This document shows, piece after piece, positions 47,631-55,750 of a DNA stretch of 64,000 nt. Both the position numbers and the translations under genes were made by a program. The notes under the pieces were generated by a model. That model saw nothing but the letters and a program-made list of their open reading frames with translations. It did no database searches and was not told the origin of the DNA. This stretch comes from Sulfurospirillum barnesii SES-3 (GTDB lineage: Bacteria; Campylobacterota; Campylobacteria; Campylobacterales; Sulfurospirillaceae), in NCBI RefSeq assembly GCF_000265295.1, contig NC_018002.1, forward strand, positions 1,364,001 through 1,428,000, given 5' to 3'. Position 1 is the stretch's first letter. The number at the start of each line of letters is the position of its first letter.

Positions 47631-49235
47631 CGCTTCATCCTCTTCCATCGCAACTTTCAAAAGAGCTTTAGCTGCCTCTCTTCCTTCATTTACAATATGT
47701 TTTACATGTAAAGATTTAAGAAGCTTCTTTTCATCATAATCACTGGCTTTTGCCACAATTTTAATAGGCGCATTAAACGATTTTAAAATCTCACAGAGTA
47801 AAATTAATTTTTTCTCGTTATTGATCGCAATAATAACCGCTTTGGCATTTTCTACAAAAGCATTTTTCAATATCGTTTTTTCTGCGGCATTTCCAAAATA
47901 AACAGGCTCACCCCTGCTTTGCCCAAGCTTTACGAGATTAATATCATGCTCTAAAACCAAATAATTCACGTTCATCTTTTTCAAACGGTAGACAATCTCT
48001 TGCCCCAATTTTCCATACCCACACACAATAATATGATCTTTAATGCCAGAAGAATGAATCATAAAATCACCATTATTGGGCTCTTGACTCATCGCATCCA
48101 CGATTTTTTTCATATTTTTTAAAATAAACGGTGTCATCACCATAGAAATCACGACCGTTACAATCAAAATTTGTGACACCGTTGGGCTGATTAAGTGACT
48201 GGAACTTGCAAGGGCTAAAATAGCTAACGTGAACTCACCTCCTTGACACAATGCCAACCCCGTTTTAAGAGCAACCCTACCACCCACAGAAAAGAAGAGT
48301 ATGCCAAACACAACCAATGTTTTAAACACCATCATGAGAGCCAAAGAAAATAAAATCATCCCATAATTTTGTGCTATCAAGTTAAAATCAATTTGCATAC
48401 CAACGGTGATAAAAAAGAGCCCCAATAACAAGTCACGAAACGGAACCAAATCGGCTTCAATTTGATGTTTGTATTGGCTTTCTGACATCATCATGCCTGC
48501 TAAAAAAGCACCCAGTGAGTAGGAAAATCCTAACATATGCGCTAAAAAAGAGGCACCTACGACAAACAAAAGCACCGCCGCAATAAAAATTTCCTCCGTA
48601 TCCGCCCACACCACCAAAGATAAAAAACGATTCAGTACGTATTTAGCAATTAAAAACATGAGTCCTAAAATAATAACAACACTGTAAAATGTCTGCAATA
48701 AAAGGGTAGAAAGTGAACTTTCTTGATTAGAAAAAATATTAATCATTAACAAAATAGGAATAACCGCTATATCTTGAAAGAGTAAAATACCCAAAGCTTT
48801 GCGACCATAAACGGTATGAATCATACCCCTATCATTAAAAATCTTAAGCACAATAGCAGTAGAAGAAAGAGCAAGCGCATACCCAATAATAATGGCACTT
48901 TTTTTCTCAATTCCAAAAAGAAATTCCGCACTTAATGCGATGACACCGCCCACGAGGCATACTTGTAAAAGCCCATAGAAAAAAACATCTTTTTTCATTG
49001 CCATAAGATGCTTGATAGAAAACTCTAAACCAATCGTAAACATTAAAAATACAATCCCAAATTCAGCAACATGAGTTAAAGAGTCATTATTACGACCTAA
49101 TTCAAAGAGATAGGCAATCGCAAAGCCTGTAAAAATATACCCAATAATAGTTGGAATATTAAAACGCTTTAATAAAATATTTAAAAAAGTAGCAATGGCT
49201 GTTGCACTCAGAATTATGGTCAATAAATTATCCAA
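47613..49235 (-). CDS. kefB: cation:proton antiporter with TrkA-N domain (KefB type)
   Basis: About 12-13 membrane helices (residues ~5-385, CPA2 family; FGIVFLMFTIGLEFS and LALCQGGEFTLAIL), followed by a cytosolic NAD-binding RCK domain with HIIVCGYGKLGQEIV (GxGxxG). 540 residues. Exchanges K+ or Na+ for protons. It follows hspR by two bases, the same order as in C. jejuni. Confidence 0.9.
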   Translation of the reverse strand: MDNLLTIILSATAIATFLNILLKRFNIPTIIGYIFTGFAIAYLFELGRNNDSLTHVAEFGIVFLMFTIGLEFSIKHLMAMKKDVFFYGLLQVCLVGGVIALSAEFLFGIEKKSAIIIGYALALSSTAIVLKIFNDRGMIHTVYGRKALGILLFQDIAVIPILLMINIFSNQESSLSTLLLQTFYSVVIILGLMFLIAKYVLNRFLSLVVWADTEEIFIAAVLLFVVGASFLAHMLGFSYSLGAFLAGMMMSESQYKHQIEADLVPFRDLLLGLFFITVGMQIDFNLIAQNYGMILFSLALMMVFKTLVVFGILFFSVGGRVALKTGLALCQGGEFTLAILALASSSHLISPTVSQILIVTVVISMVMTPFILKNMKKIVDAMSQEPNNGDFMIHSSGIKDHIIVCGYGKLGQEIVYRLKKMNVNYLVLEHDINLVKLGQSRGEPVYFGNAAEKTILKNAFVENAKAVIIAINNEKKLILLCEILKSFNAPIKIVAKASDYDEKKLLKSLHVKHIVNEGREAAKALLKVAMEEDEALLSDK

Positions 49236-49237
49236 GC

Positions 49238-49612
49238 CTATTCCCCAAATAAAATAATTTCGTAACTGTTTTTATGTTTCACCAAAGGATTTTTTGTTTG
49301 CGTACTTTTCTTCGTAAGCCCATTCACTTCTAAGCGTAAACTCTCAATCAACGACTCATATTCATCAATTTTATCTTTAAGCTGCATAATAATATCAACG
49401 CCTGCTAAATTCACTCCCAAATCACGGGTTAAGCGTTGAATCATTTTGATTTTATCAATATCCCTTTGTGAATAAAGCCTCATTTTACCATCTGTACGTG
49501 AGGGGCTCACCAAACCCTCTCGTTCATACTGACGCAAGGTTTGGGGATGAATGGTTAACACTTTTGCAACCACACTAATCAAATAAACTGGCTCTTCATA
49601 ACCATGATGCAT
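49238..49612 (-). CDS. hspR: MerR-like heat-shock repressor HspR
   Basis: 124 residues. Winged helix PVYLISVVAKVLTIHPQTLRQYEREGLVSPSRTDGKMRLYSQRDIDKI, then the coiled coil DIIMQLKDKIDEYESLIESL. It lacks the effector domain of typical MerR proteins, as expected for HspR, which senses heat through DnaK/CbpA. Placed 11 bases after cbpA in the same unit. No clear HAIR operator was found upstream of cbpA. Confidence 0.9.
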   Translation of the reverse strand: MHHGYEEPVYLISVVAKVLTIHPQTLRQYEREGLVSPSRTDGKMRLYSQRDIDKIKMIQRLTRDLGVNLAGVDIIMQLKDKIDEYESLIESLRLEVNGLTKKSTQTKNPLVKHKNSYEIILFGE

Positions 49613-49623
49613 ATAAGACTCCT

Positions 49624-50517
49624 TTAATTGGGTAGTTTGGCTTCTAACACTGCTTTTAACTCACTATCCAGTGATGATACAGTGGGTAAAACAATGTTAG
49701 CAACAAGGTATAAATCACCTTTGTTTTGTGTTTTGCGGTTCAGTGCACCGTACTCTTTCACCCTAAACTTTTGCCCATTTTTTGTATCTTCTTTTACTTT
49801 GAGCGTAATCTCTTTATAAAGGGTGTCAAGCACTATTTTACCCCCAAAAAGTGCGGTTTTTAAAGGGATGTCTATGCTTTTAATTAAATCATCCCCTTCT
49901 CTGGTATATTCAGGACTTGAGGCAACTTCAACACTTAAAATCAAATCCCCTTTTTGACCTTGAAATGCCTTACCTTTGTCTTTAACACGCATCTTCTCAC
50001 CATGTTTAATTCCTGCAGGTATTTTGACATCAAAACTCTCATTATTGTACGAAAGAGAGTGTTTTCCACCCAAAATTGCAACATTAAAAGGAATCACAAT
50101 TTTGGCACTCACATCTAAATCTGGCTGAGAATACCCACCAAAACCACCTCCGCCAAAGCCTGTGTTCCCAAAGCCACCAAAGCCCCCTTGTCTGCTACTA
50201 AAACCACCAAAACCGCCTCCGCCGCCAAAGATAGAGCGTAAAATATCATCTAAATTCGCTCCTCCTTGTGCATGGGCAAAATCATGAAAATTTTGTCCAC
50301 CAAACATACTGTCACCGTATTGGTCATATTGATGGCGTTTTTGTTCGTCACTTAAAATTTCATACGCCGCATTAATTTCTTTAAATTTTTCTTCCGCACC
50401 TGCGTCTTTGTTAATATCAGGATGATACTTGCGTGCCAAACGGCGATACGCCTTCTTTATCTCTTCTGCACTCGCATCTTGCGATACATCTAATGTCTCA
50501 TATAAACTCTTACTCAT
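49624..50517 (-). CDS. cbpA: DnaJ-like co-chaperone CbpA
   Basis: J domain at 1-65 with H32-P33-D34, a long Gly/Phe-rich linker (~68-130, [22 protein letters not shown]), and two C-terminal substrate-binding beta domains. The four CxxCxGxG zinc repeats of DnaJ are absent, which makes it CbpA rather than DnaJ. 297 residues. First gene of cbpA-hspR-kefB. Confidence 0.93.
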   Translation of the reverse strand: MSKSLYETLDVSQDASAEEIKKAYRRLARKYHPDINKDAGAEEKFKEINAAYEILSDEQKRHQYDQYGDSMFGGQNFHDFAHAQGGANLDDILRSIFGGGGGFGGFSSRQGGFGGFGNTGFGGGGFGGYSQPDLDVSAKIVIPFNVAILGGKHSLSYNNESFDVKIPAGIKHGEKMRVKDKGKAFQGQKGDLILSVEVASSPEYTREGDDLIKSIDIPLKTALFGGKIVLDTLYKEITLKVKEDTKNGQKFRVKEYGALNRKTQNKGDLYLVANIVLPTVSSLDSELKAVLEAKLPN

Positions 50518-50547
50518 AACCTTAAACCTCGTATAATATTTATAGCC

Positions 50548-50577
50548 ATTATACCATAAAACTTTAGTCTATATCAA
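50548..50577 (-). promoter_or_regulatory. promoter of cbpA-hspR-kefB
   Basis: TTGATA, an 18-base spacer and TATAAT on the minus strand, about 30 bases before the cbpA start. Confidence 0.65.
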
Positions 50578-50678
50578 TCAACTTATGGTCTATTTTATCC
50601 AAATATTTACTTTGTGTTTACCTCCATCCCTTATAATTCTAACTATCATTTAAAGAAGTTTTCATTAAGGAGTTTCTC

Positions 50679-52097
50679 ATGAATAAGATTATTTCCCTCT
50701 CTCTTTTTACAGCGCTCTCTTTGTTTGGGGCAAGTGTTACTTTAGAGCAAATGCCACAAGACTCACAGCGTATTGATGCCACAACGTCCAATGTTATTAT
50801 CTCTTATCACAACGCAATTAAAGAGAGTAAAAAGAGTGTTGTCAACATTGCAACCACGAAAAAAACAAAACAAAATGAACAGCTCAACGAACTCATGCAA
50901 AATCCATTCTTTAAAGAGTTTTTTGGTAACCGTATGCCTGAGTTTAGGCAACAAGAGCGTAAATCACACTCCCTAGGTTCTGGTGTGATTATCTCCAAAG
51001 ATGGCTACATTGTCACCAATAATCATGTGGTTGAAGGCGCTGATGAAATTGTGATTACGCTCCCAAATGATGAAAAAGAGTATAAAGCAAAAGTGATTGG
51101 AGAAGACCCAAAAACAGACCTTGCTGTGGTTAAAATTGATGCTACAAATTTACATGTAGCAAAATTTGGAGACTCTTCAAATCTGCTTGAGGGTGATTTA
51201 GTTTTTGCGATTGGTAACCCTTTTGGTGTAGGAGAAACCATTACACAAGGGATTATTTCAGCGCTAAATAAAAGCAATGTAGGGCTGAATCAATACGAAA
51301 ATTTTATTCAAACGGATGCTTCTATTAACCCTGGTAATTCTGGTGGGGCTCTGGTTGATAGCCGTGGTGCCTTAATTGGAATCAACAGCGCCATTCTCTC
51401 CAGAAGTGGTGGCAATAATGGCATTGGCTTTGCAATTCCTTCCAATATGGTACAAAAAATAGCAAGCAGTCTCATTGAAAATGGAAAAGTTGAGCGTGGT
51501 TTTATGGGTGTTTCGATTGCCGATTTAACCAAAGATCTGAAAGAACTGTATGACAACAAACAAGGTGCAGTTATTTTGATGATTGAGAAAAACTCACCTG
51601 CGGAAAAAGGAGGACTTCAAGTCTCAGACCTTATTCTTGAAGTAGATGGTGTTAAAATTAAAAATGCCAACGAACTCAAAAATACAATTGCGGCTATTAC
51701 GCCTGATAAGAGTGTTAACATTACATACGAACGTGATAAAAAAATTAAAAACACCAAAATAAAACTGGCAAAAATGGATTCAGAAATCCTAACCAGTAGT
51801 GACGGTAAAAGCACATCAAGCTCTATTGAGGGATTAAGTCTTGTGGAAATCAATGCCCAAACAAGGAAACAATACCAGCTTTCAAAAGAGAGTGAGGGTC
51901 TTTTGGTAACAGAGGTCAAAGAGGATTCTAAAGCTGAAAAAATAGGCTTTAGACAAGGGGATGTCATTATTCAAATTGAACAAATGCGTATCAGTTCTCT
52001 TCATGATTTCACGAATGCACTTAAAGAGTACAAAAACAGTAAAAAACGTGTCATCATCAATCGTCAAAATTATCGATCCATCCTTGTAATGCCTTAA
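50679..52097 (+). CDS. htrA: periplasmic serine protease/chaperone HtrA (DegP/DegQ)
   Basis: 472 residues: signal peptide (~18), trypsin-like domain with the triad H116 (TNNHVVEG), D147 (DPKTDLAVV) and S221 (GNSGGAL), then two PDZ domains (~265-365 and ~375-470). Degrades or refolds misfolded envelope proteins. A TTACATGTAGC palindrome at 51151 encodes LHV at 158-160, where the family commonly has a proline in place of His. Divergent from cbpA; cprRS follows. Confidence 0.95.
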   Translation: MNKIISLSLFTALSLFGASVTLEQMPQDSQRIDATTSNVIISYHNAIKESKKSVVNIATTKKTKQNEQLNELMQNPFFKEFFGNRMPEFRQQERKSHSLGSGVIISKDGYIVTNNHVVEGADEIVITLPNDEKEYKAKVIGEDPKTDLAVVKIDATNLHVAKFGDSSNLLEGDLVFAIGNPFGVGETITQGIISALNKSNVGLNQYENFIQTDASINPGNSGGALVDSRGALIGINSAILSRSGGNNGIGFAIPSNMVQKIASSLIENGKVERGFMGVSIADLTKDLKELYDNKQGAVILMIEKNSPAEKGGLQVSDLILEVDGVKIKNANELKNTIAAITPDKSVNITYERDKKIKNTKIKLAKMDSEILTSSDGKSTSSSIEGLSLVEINAQTRKQYQLSKESEGLLVTEVKEDSKAEKIGFRQGDVIIQIEQMRISSLHDFTNALKEYKNSKKRVIINRQNYRSILVMP

Positions 52098-52123
52098 AAT
52101 AGGAGGTTTTTACCTCCTATTTT
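52096..52123 (+). terminator. intrinsic terminator after htrA
   Basis: Twelve-base perfect stem AAAATAGGAGGT / ACCTCCTATTTT with a TTTT loop, beginning at the htrA stop codon. It separates htrA from cprRS. Confidence 0.8.
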
Positions 52124-52159
52124 GTTATAATACAGTTACATGTAAGGAGTGTATAGGCA

Positions 52160-52840
52160 ATGACAAAAATTTTGATGATCGAAGATGATTTAGAGTTGGC
52201 TGAAATTTTAACAGAGTATTTAGAACAGTTTGAAATTGCAATTAGTGTTGCTGATGATCCTTATATTGGTTTATCTACCCTTGATACACAGACATTTGAT
52301 CTTGTGATTTTAGACCTTACCCTTCCAGGCATTGACGGACTAGAGGTATGTAAAGAGATTCGTAAACATCATACACTTCCTATTATTATCTCTTCTGCAC
52401 GAACCGATATTACCGATAAAGTTACCGCACTTGAAAATGGTGCGGATGATTATCTACCAAAGCCCTATAATCCACGAGAACTTCAAGCACGTATTATGAG
52501 TTTATTACGAAGACAAAAGGGAGTGACAACAACAGAGCACCCTTTGCAGAAGACAAAAGCCTTTCATTTAAATGAACACCAAATGAGTATTCTTTTTCAG
52601 GAAAAAGAACTTCACCTCACTGCGGCAGAATACGGGATTTTGGCATATTTGATTAAAAAAGAAGGTGGTGTCGTCTCACGTGAAGAGCTTATTTACAACA
52701 TTGAAGCCATTGGTGAAGAGACAAGCAATAAAAGTATTGATGTTATCATTGGGCGCATTCGCCAAAAACTGGGAGAAAATCCAAAAGAACCTAAATATAT
52801 TCATGCTATTCGTGGCATTGGTTACAAGTTTTTACAATGA
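52160..52840 (+). CDS. cprR: OmpR-family response regulator (CprR-like)
   Basis: 226 residues. Receiver domain with phospho-acceptor D52 (VILDLTLPGIDG) and lysine in YLPKPYNPREL; C-terminal winged helix (LHLTAAEYGILAYLIKKEGGVVSREELI, GIGYKF). The neighbourhood htrA-cprR-cprS matches C. jejuni CprRS, which is essential there and affects envelope and biofilm traits. A TTACATGTAA palindrome lies just before the AAGGAG site. Confidence 0.88.
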   Translation: MTKILMIEDDLELAEILTEYLEQFEIAISVADDPYIGLSTLDTQTFDLVILDLTLPGIDGLEVCKEIRKHHTLPIIISSARTDITDKVTALENGADDYLPKPYNPRELQARIMSLLRRQKGVTTTEHPLQKTKAFHLNEHQMSILFQEKELHLTAAEYGILAYLIKKEGGVVSREELIYNIEAIGEETSNKSIDVIIGRIRQKLGENPKEPKYIHAIRGIGYKFLQ

Positions 52841-54072
52841 CTAAATCGTCTATTTTTTACAGCATTACCTTTATTTTTGCTACCAGTATTGTCAGTATTT
52901 TTTTAGCACTCCTTTTTTTATTAGAATACGACAAGCAAACGTATACTGAAAAGCTTAATACAAAGTATTCCATTATCTCTCGTGCAACCTTATTTCATCT
53001 TAATAATTTTATTACCAATGAAGAGCTCAAACGGCAAGTTCAGGGGTATCAAATGCGTGAAATTAGCGATAAAGAGCTAAAAAGTAGCATTATTGAAAAA
53101 GCGCAAATTATCCAAAAAATTGCTGATAAAATTGGAACGAGTGCAATTTTACGCTATGAAAACAGCCACTATTTGCATATTGAAACCAAATACTCATCCT
53201 TACTGCTTAAAGATGAAGACTTTCAGCCCTACCGTTATGACTTAATTAAAATTATTTTTGGTAGTGTTTTTGCAATTATTATTATTGCTTATATGCTTAC
53301 GATTCGAAAATTAAAACCCTTACGCAAACTCAAGCGGCAAATGGATCGTTTTGCCCAAGGGGATTTAAACATTGACTGTAAGGCAGATGGAGAAGATGAA
53401 ATATCTCAGGTGGCAAATTCATTTCATAATGCGGTAGAACAAATTAACAAACTCAATCACTCCAGACAACTTTTTTTACGAAATATTATGCATGAGCTTA
53501 AAACGCCTATTACCAAAGGGCGTATTAGTGCTGAAATGCTTGAAGAGAGTAAACAAAAAGAGCGTTTGATTTCAACCTTTGAAAAGTTAGAATTACTGAT
53601 TAATGAATTTGCTTCCATTGAACAAATCACCTCAGGTGAAGGACTTAAAAATATCAAGCCTTATCTCTTAGTAGATTTACTAGATGAAGCAATTGATCTT
53701 GCCATGATTTCACCCTCACAAGTTCACAATGAAATCATGGATGAAGAAATTATTTTACATGTAGACTTTCGGCTCTTTACAACTGCTATGAAAAATGTGA
53801 TTGACAATGGTATTAAATATTCAAACGACCAAAAAATAAAAATACTTGCAACACACTCTAAAATTTCCTTTATCAGTCAAGGAAAACCCCTTACAAGAGA
53901 GCTTTCACACTATTTAGAACCTTTTGTACAAGAAAAAAACTCCCACCAAAGTTTTGGGTTGGGTCTTTATATCGTCCATAATATTATAAAAGCTCATCAT
54001 ATTACTTTTACCTACGAACACAAAGAAGGATATAATTATTTTAGTTTTGAAAAAATAGAAACACTCATGTGA
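52837..54072 (+). CDS. cprS: sensor histidine kinase (CprS-like, ArsS family)
   Basis: 411 residues. Membrane helix ~9-30, short periplasmic sensor (~31-138), second helix ~138-156, HAMP-like linker (LRKLKRQMDRFAQGDLNI), H-box with H219 (RNIMHELKTPITKGR), then an ATPase domain with NVIDNGIKYS and GLGLYIVHNI. The start overlaps the cprR stop (ATGA), so the pair is translationally coupled. Confidence 0.88.
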   Translation: MTKSSIFYSITFIFATSIVSIFLALLFLLEYDKQTYTEKLNTKYSIISRATLFHLNNFITNEELKRQVQGYQMREISDKELKSSIIEKAQIIQKIADKIGTSAILRYENSHYLHIETKYSSLLLKDEDFQPYRYDLIKIIFGSVFAIIIIAYMLTIRKLKPLRKLKRQMDRFAQGDLNIDCKADGEDEISQVANSFHNAVEQINKLNHSRQLFLRNIMHELKTPITKGRISAEMLEESKQKERLISTFEKLELLINEFASIEQITSGEGLKNIKPYLLVDLLDEAIDLAMISPSQVHNEIMDEEIILHVDFRLFTTAMKNVIDNGIKYSNDQKIKILATHSKISFISQGKPLTRELSHYLEPFVQEKNSHQSFGLGLYIVHNIIKAHHITFTYEHKEGYNYFSFEKIETLM

Positions 54073-54116
54073 ATTTTAGAGTACAATTAAAAAAATTAGG
54101 TTAGGAAGGAGTTTTT

Positions 54117-54518
54117 ATGTCGGGTATTACATTTTCGCATAACGATCTAAGCCATTTTATTGACCATCATATTGCTTTACTAGAGCGCTTTGGTATTCAA
54201 GATGAAATACAATTTTCTCTTATTTTTTTCTCATTAGAAGATAAGAAAGAGATGGACTGCCTCAAAATGTTTCAAGATATTCTTCGAAAAACAGATGCTA
54301 TTTTTAGCCACTCTAATCACTATGTTGTCATGCTTACTGGTACAGATTGGAATGGGGCGACAGAGGTATTAAAAGGCATTCAAGAATTTTTAGACCAAGA
54401 ATCCTCCGATAGTATTGTTTGTTATCCAGAAGATGGACACAATGCCCAAGCCTTATTAAAAAAACTCAACCTTATGGTCGAAAAACACTGTAATATCACT
54501 TCAGAACTGCTAAAGTAG
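54117..54518 (+). CDS. small protein resembling a degenerate GGDEF domain
   Basis: 133 residues, no membrane helix. The segment FQDILRKTDAIFSHSNHYVVMLTGTDWNGATEVLKGIQEF follows the GGDEF-domain pattern (R/K-x-x-D, beta-hairpin, helix), but the signature is SNHYV (66-70) instead of GGDEF, so it cannot make c-di-GMP. Strong GGAAGGAG site, 44 bases after cprS, ended by its own terminator. Family assignment is my reading of pattern only; it may be an accessory protein of CprRS. Confidence 0.65.
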   Translation: MSGITFSHNDLSHFIDHHIALLERFGIQDEIQFSLIFFSLEDKKEMDCLKMFQDILRKTDAIFSHSNHYVVMLTGTDWNGATEVLKGIQEFLDQESSDSIVCYPEDGHNAQALLKKLNLMVEKHCNITSELLK

Positions 54519-54537
54519 TAGGAAATTCCTACTACTT
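54513..54537. terminator. terminator between the 133-aa gene and lolC
   Basis: Stem AAGTAGTAGG / CCTACTACTT around AAATT, followed by TTTTATT, starting at the stop codon of the 133-residue gene. Confidence 0.8.
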
Positions 54538-54538
54538 T

Positions 54539-55741
54539 TTATTCATTACGCAAGGTATCTAAAACGTTAATTTGTGTTGCTTTATGTGCGGGATAATACG
54601 AGGAAAGTGCCACAATAATGCTCGTACCAAAAACGATTAAGCCAAAATCAAGCATGGAAAGTTCCAGTGGCAATTTAGCCGTTCCGTACACATCCGCAGG
54701 CAAAGAGACAAGGTCAAATGAGCTTAAAAGGAAAAGTGCTAAAAATCCCAATACCATACCAAAGAGCATTCCTCCACCCCCAATTACAATACCCAAGTAA
54801 AAAAATGTATTTTTAATCTCTTTTTTATACGCACCCAAAGAGAGAAGCAGTGCTATCTCTTTACGTCGATTCATAACTGTCATTAAAAGAGAACTAATAA
54901 TGTTCAATGATGCGATCAAAATAATGAGCATTAAAACAATAAAAAGGGCCCTTTTCTCTAAGGCAAGTGCGGCAAAAAAATTACCATTCATTTGCCACCA
55001 TCCTACAATACCCAAATGTTCGGGAAGGACTTTACGAATTGCTTCTATATCAGTAAAAGGATCGTCTGAATAGATGTGAATACCATCGTATTGCCCATCT
55101 TCATACTGCAAAACTTGCGCAAGAGAATCAAGGGTTGTATACATATACGCTTTATCGTATGCAATAAGACCTGAACGAAAGGAACCTTGATAATTAAAGC
55201 GTTTCATTTTAGGAATTAAACTCATACCACCAGGATCATTTTTTGTAAAAATCAATGTAGCCTTGTCATCTGTTGCAAATTGATGTGTTTTAGCAATTTC
55301 ACTGCCCGTAATAAGGTCATATTTGTCCAGTGTCTTATCTTTAATGGCATCCGCTAAAATAGCATTAATCTTAGCCTCTTGTTCAAAATGAACACCAAAA
55401 AGCATACCACCTTCTAGTCTATTGCCTTTTTTTATAATCACTTGCGTGGAGATGTAAGGACTAAATTTAAGTTTTGGAAACTCTGCTTCCAAACGTTGTA
55501 AATCAACCTCACTTACAGCATTAAAACTACGAGAATAAATGGAAAGCGGGTAATTCATCGTAAAAAGTTTTTTTTCAAATTCTTTATCAAAGCCATTCAT
55601 AATTGCCATAGCAACCATTAAAACCATTAAACCAATAGCCACACCAAAAAATGCTAAAAAAGAGATAACGGTAATAAAAGGTTGCGATGCATCAAAACGT
55701 AAATACTTTTTGACAAGATAAAAACTAAGATTCTTTTGCAC
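54539..55741 (-). CDS. lolC: lipoprotein-releasing ABC permease (LolC/LolE)
   Basis: 400 residues. N-terminal membrane helix (ISFLAFFGVAIGLMVLMVAMAIM), a large periplasmic domain (~45-250), and three C-terminal helices of the FtsX/MacB type ending LSSYYPAHKATQINVLDTLRNE. Extracts mature lipoproteins from the inner membrane for LolA, which lies at 58466. Ten bases after secA on the same strand. The single permease is likely a LolC/E-type homodimer; lolD is not in the window. Confidence 0.9.
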   Translation of the reverse strand: MQKNLSFYLVKKYLRFDASQPFITVISFLAFFGVAIGLMVLMVAMAIMNGFDKEFEKKLFTMNYPLSIYSRSFNAVSEVDLQRLEAEFPKLKFSPYISTQVIIKKGNRLEGGMLFGVHFEQEAKINAILADAIKDKTLDKYDLITGSEIAKTHQFATDDKATLIFTKNDPGGMSLIPKMKRFNYQGSFRSGLIAYDKAYMYTTLDSLAQVLQYEDGQYDGIHIYSDDPFTDIEAIRKVLPEHLGIVGWWQMNGNFFAALALEKRALFIVLMLIILIASLNIISSLLMTVMNRRKEIALLLSLGAYKKEIKNTFFYLGIVIGGGGMLFGMVLGFLALFLLSSFDLVSLPADVYGTAKLPLELSMLDFGLIVFGTSIIVALSSYYPAHKATQINVLDTLRNE

Positions 55742-55750
55742 CCTTTATCC

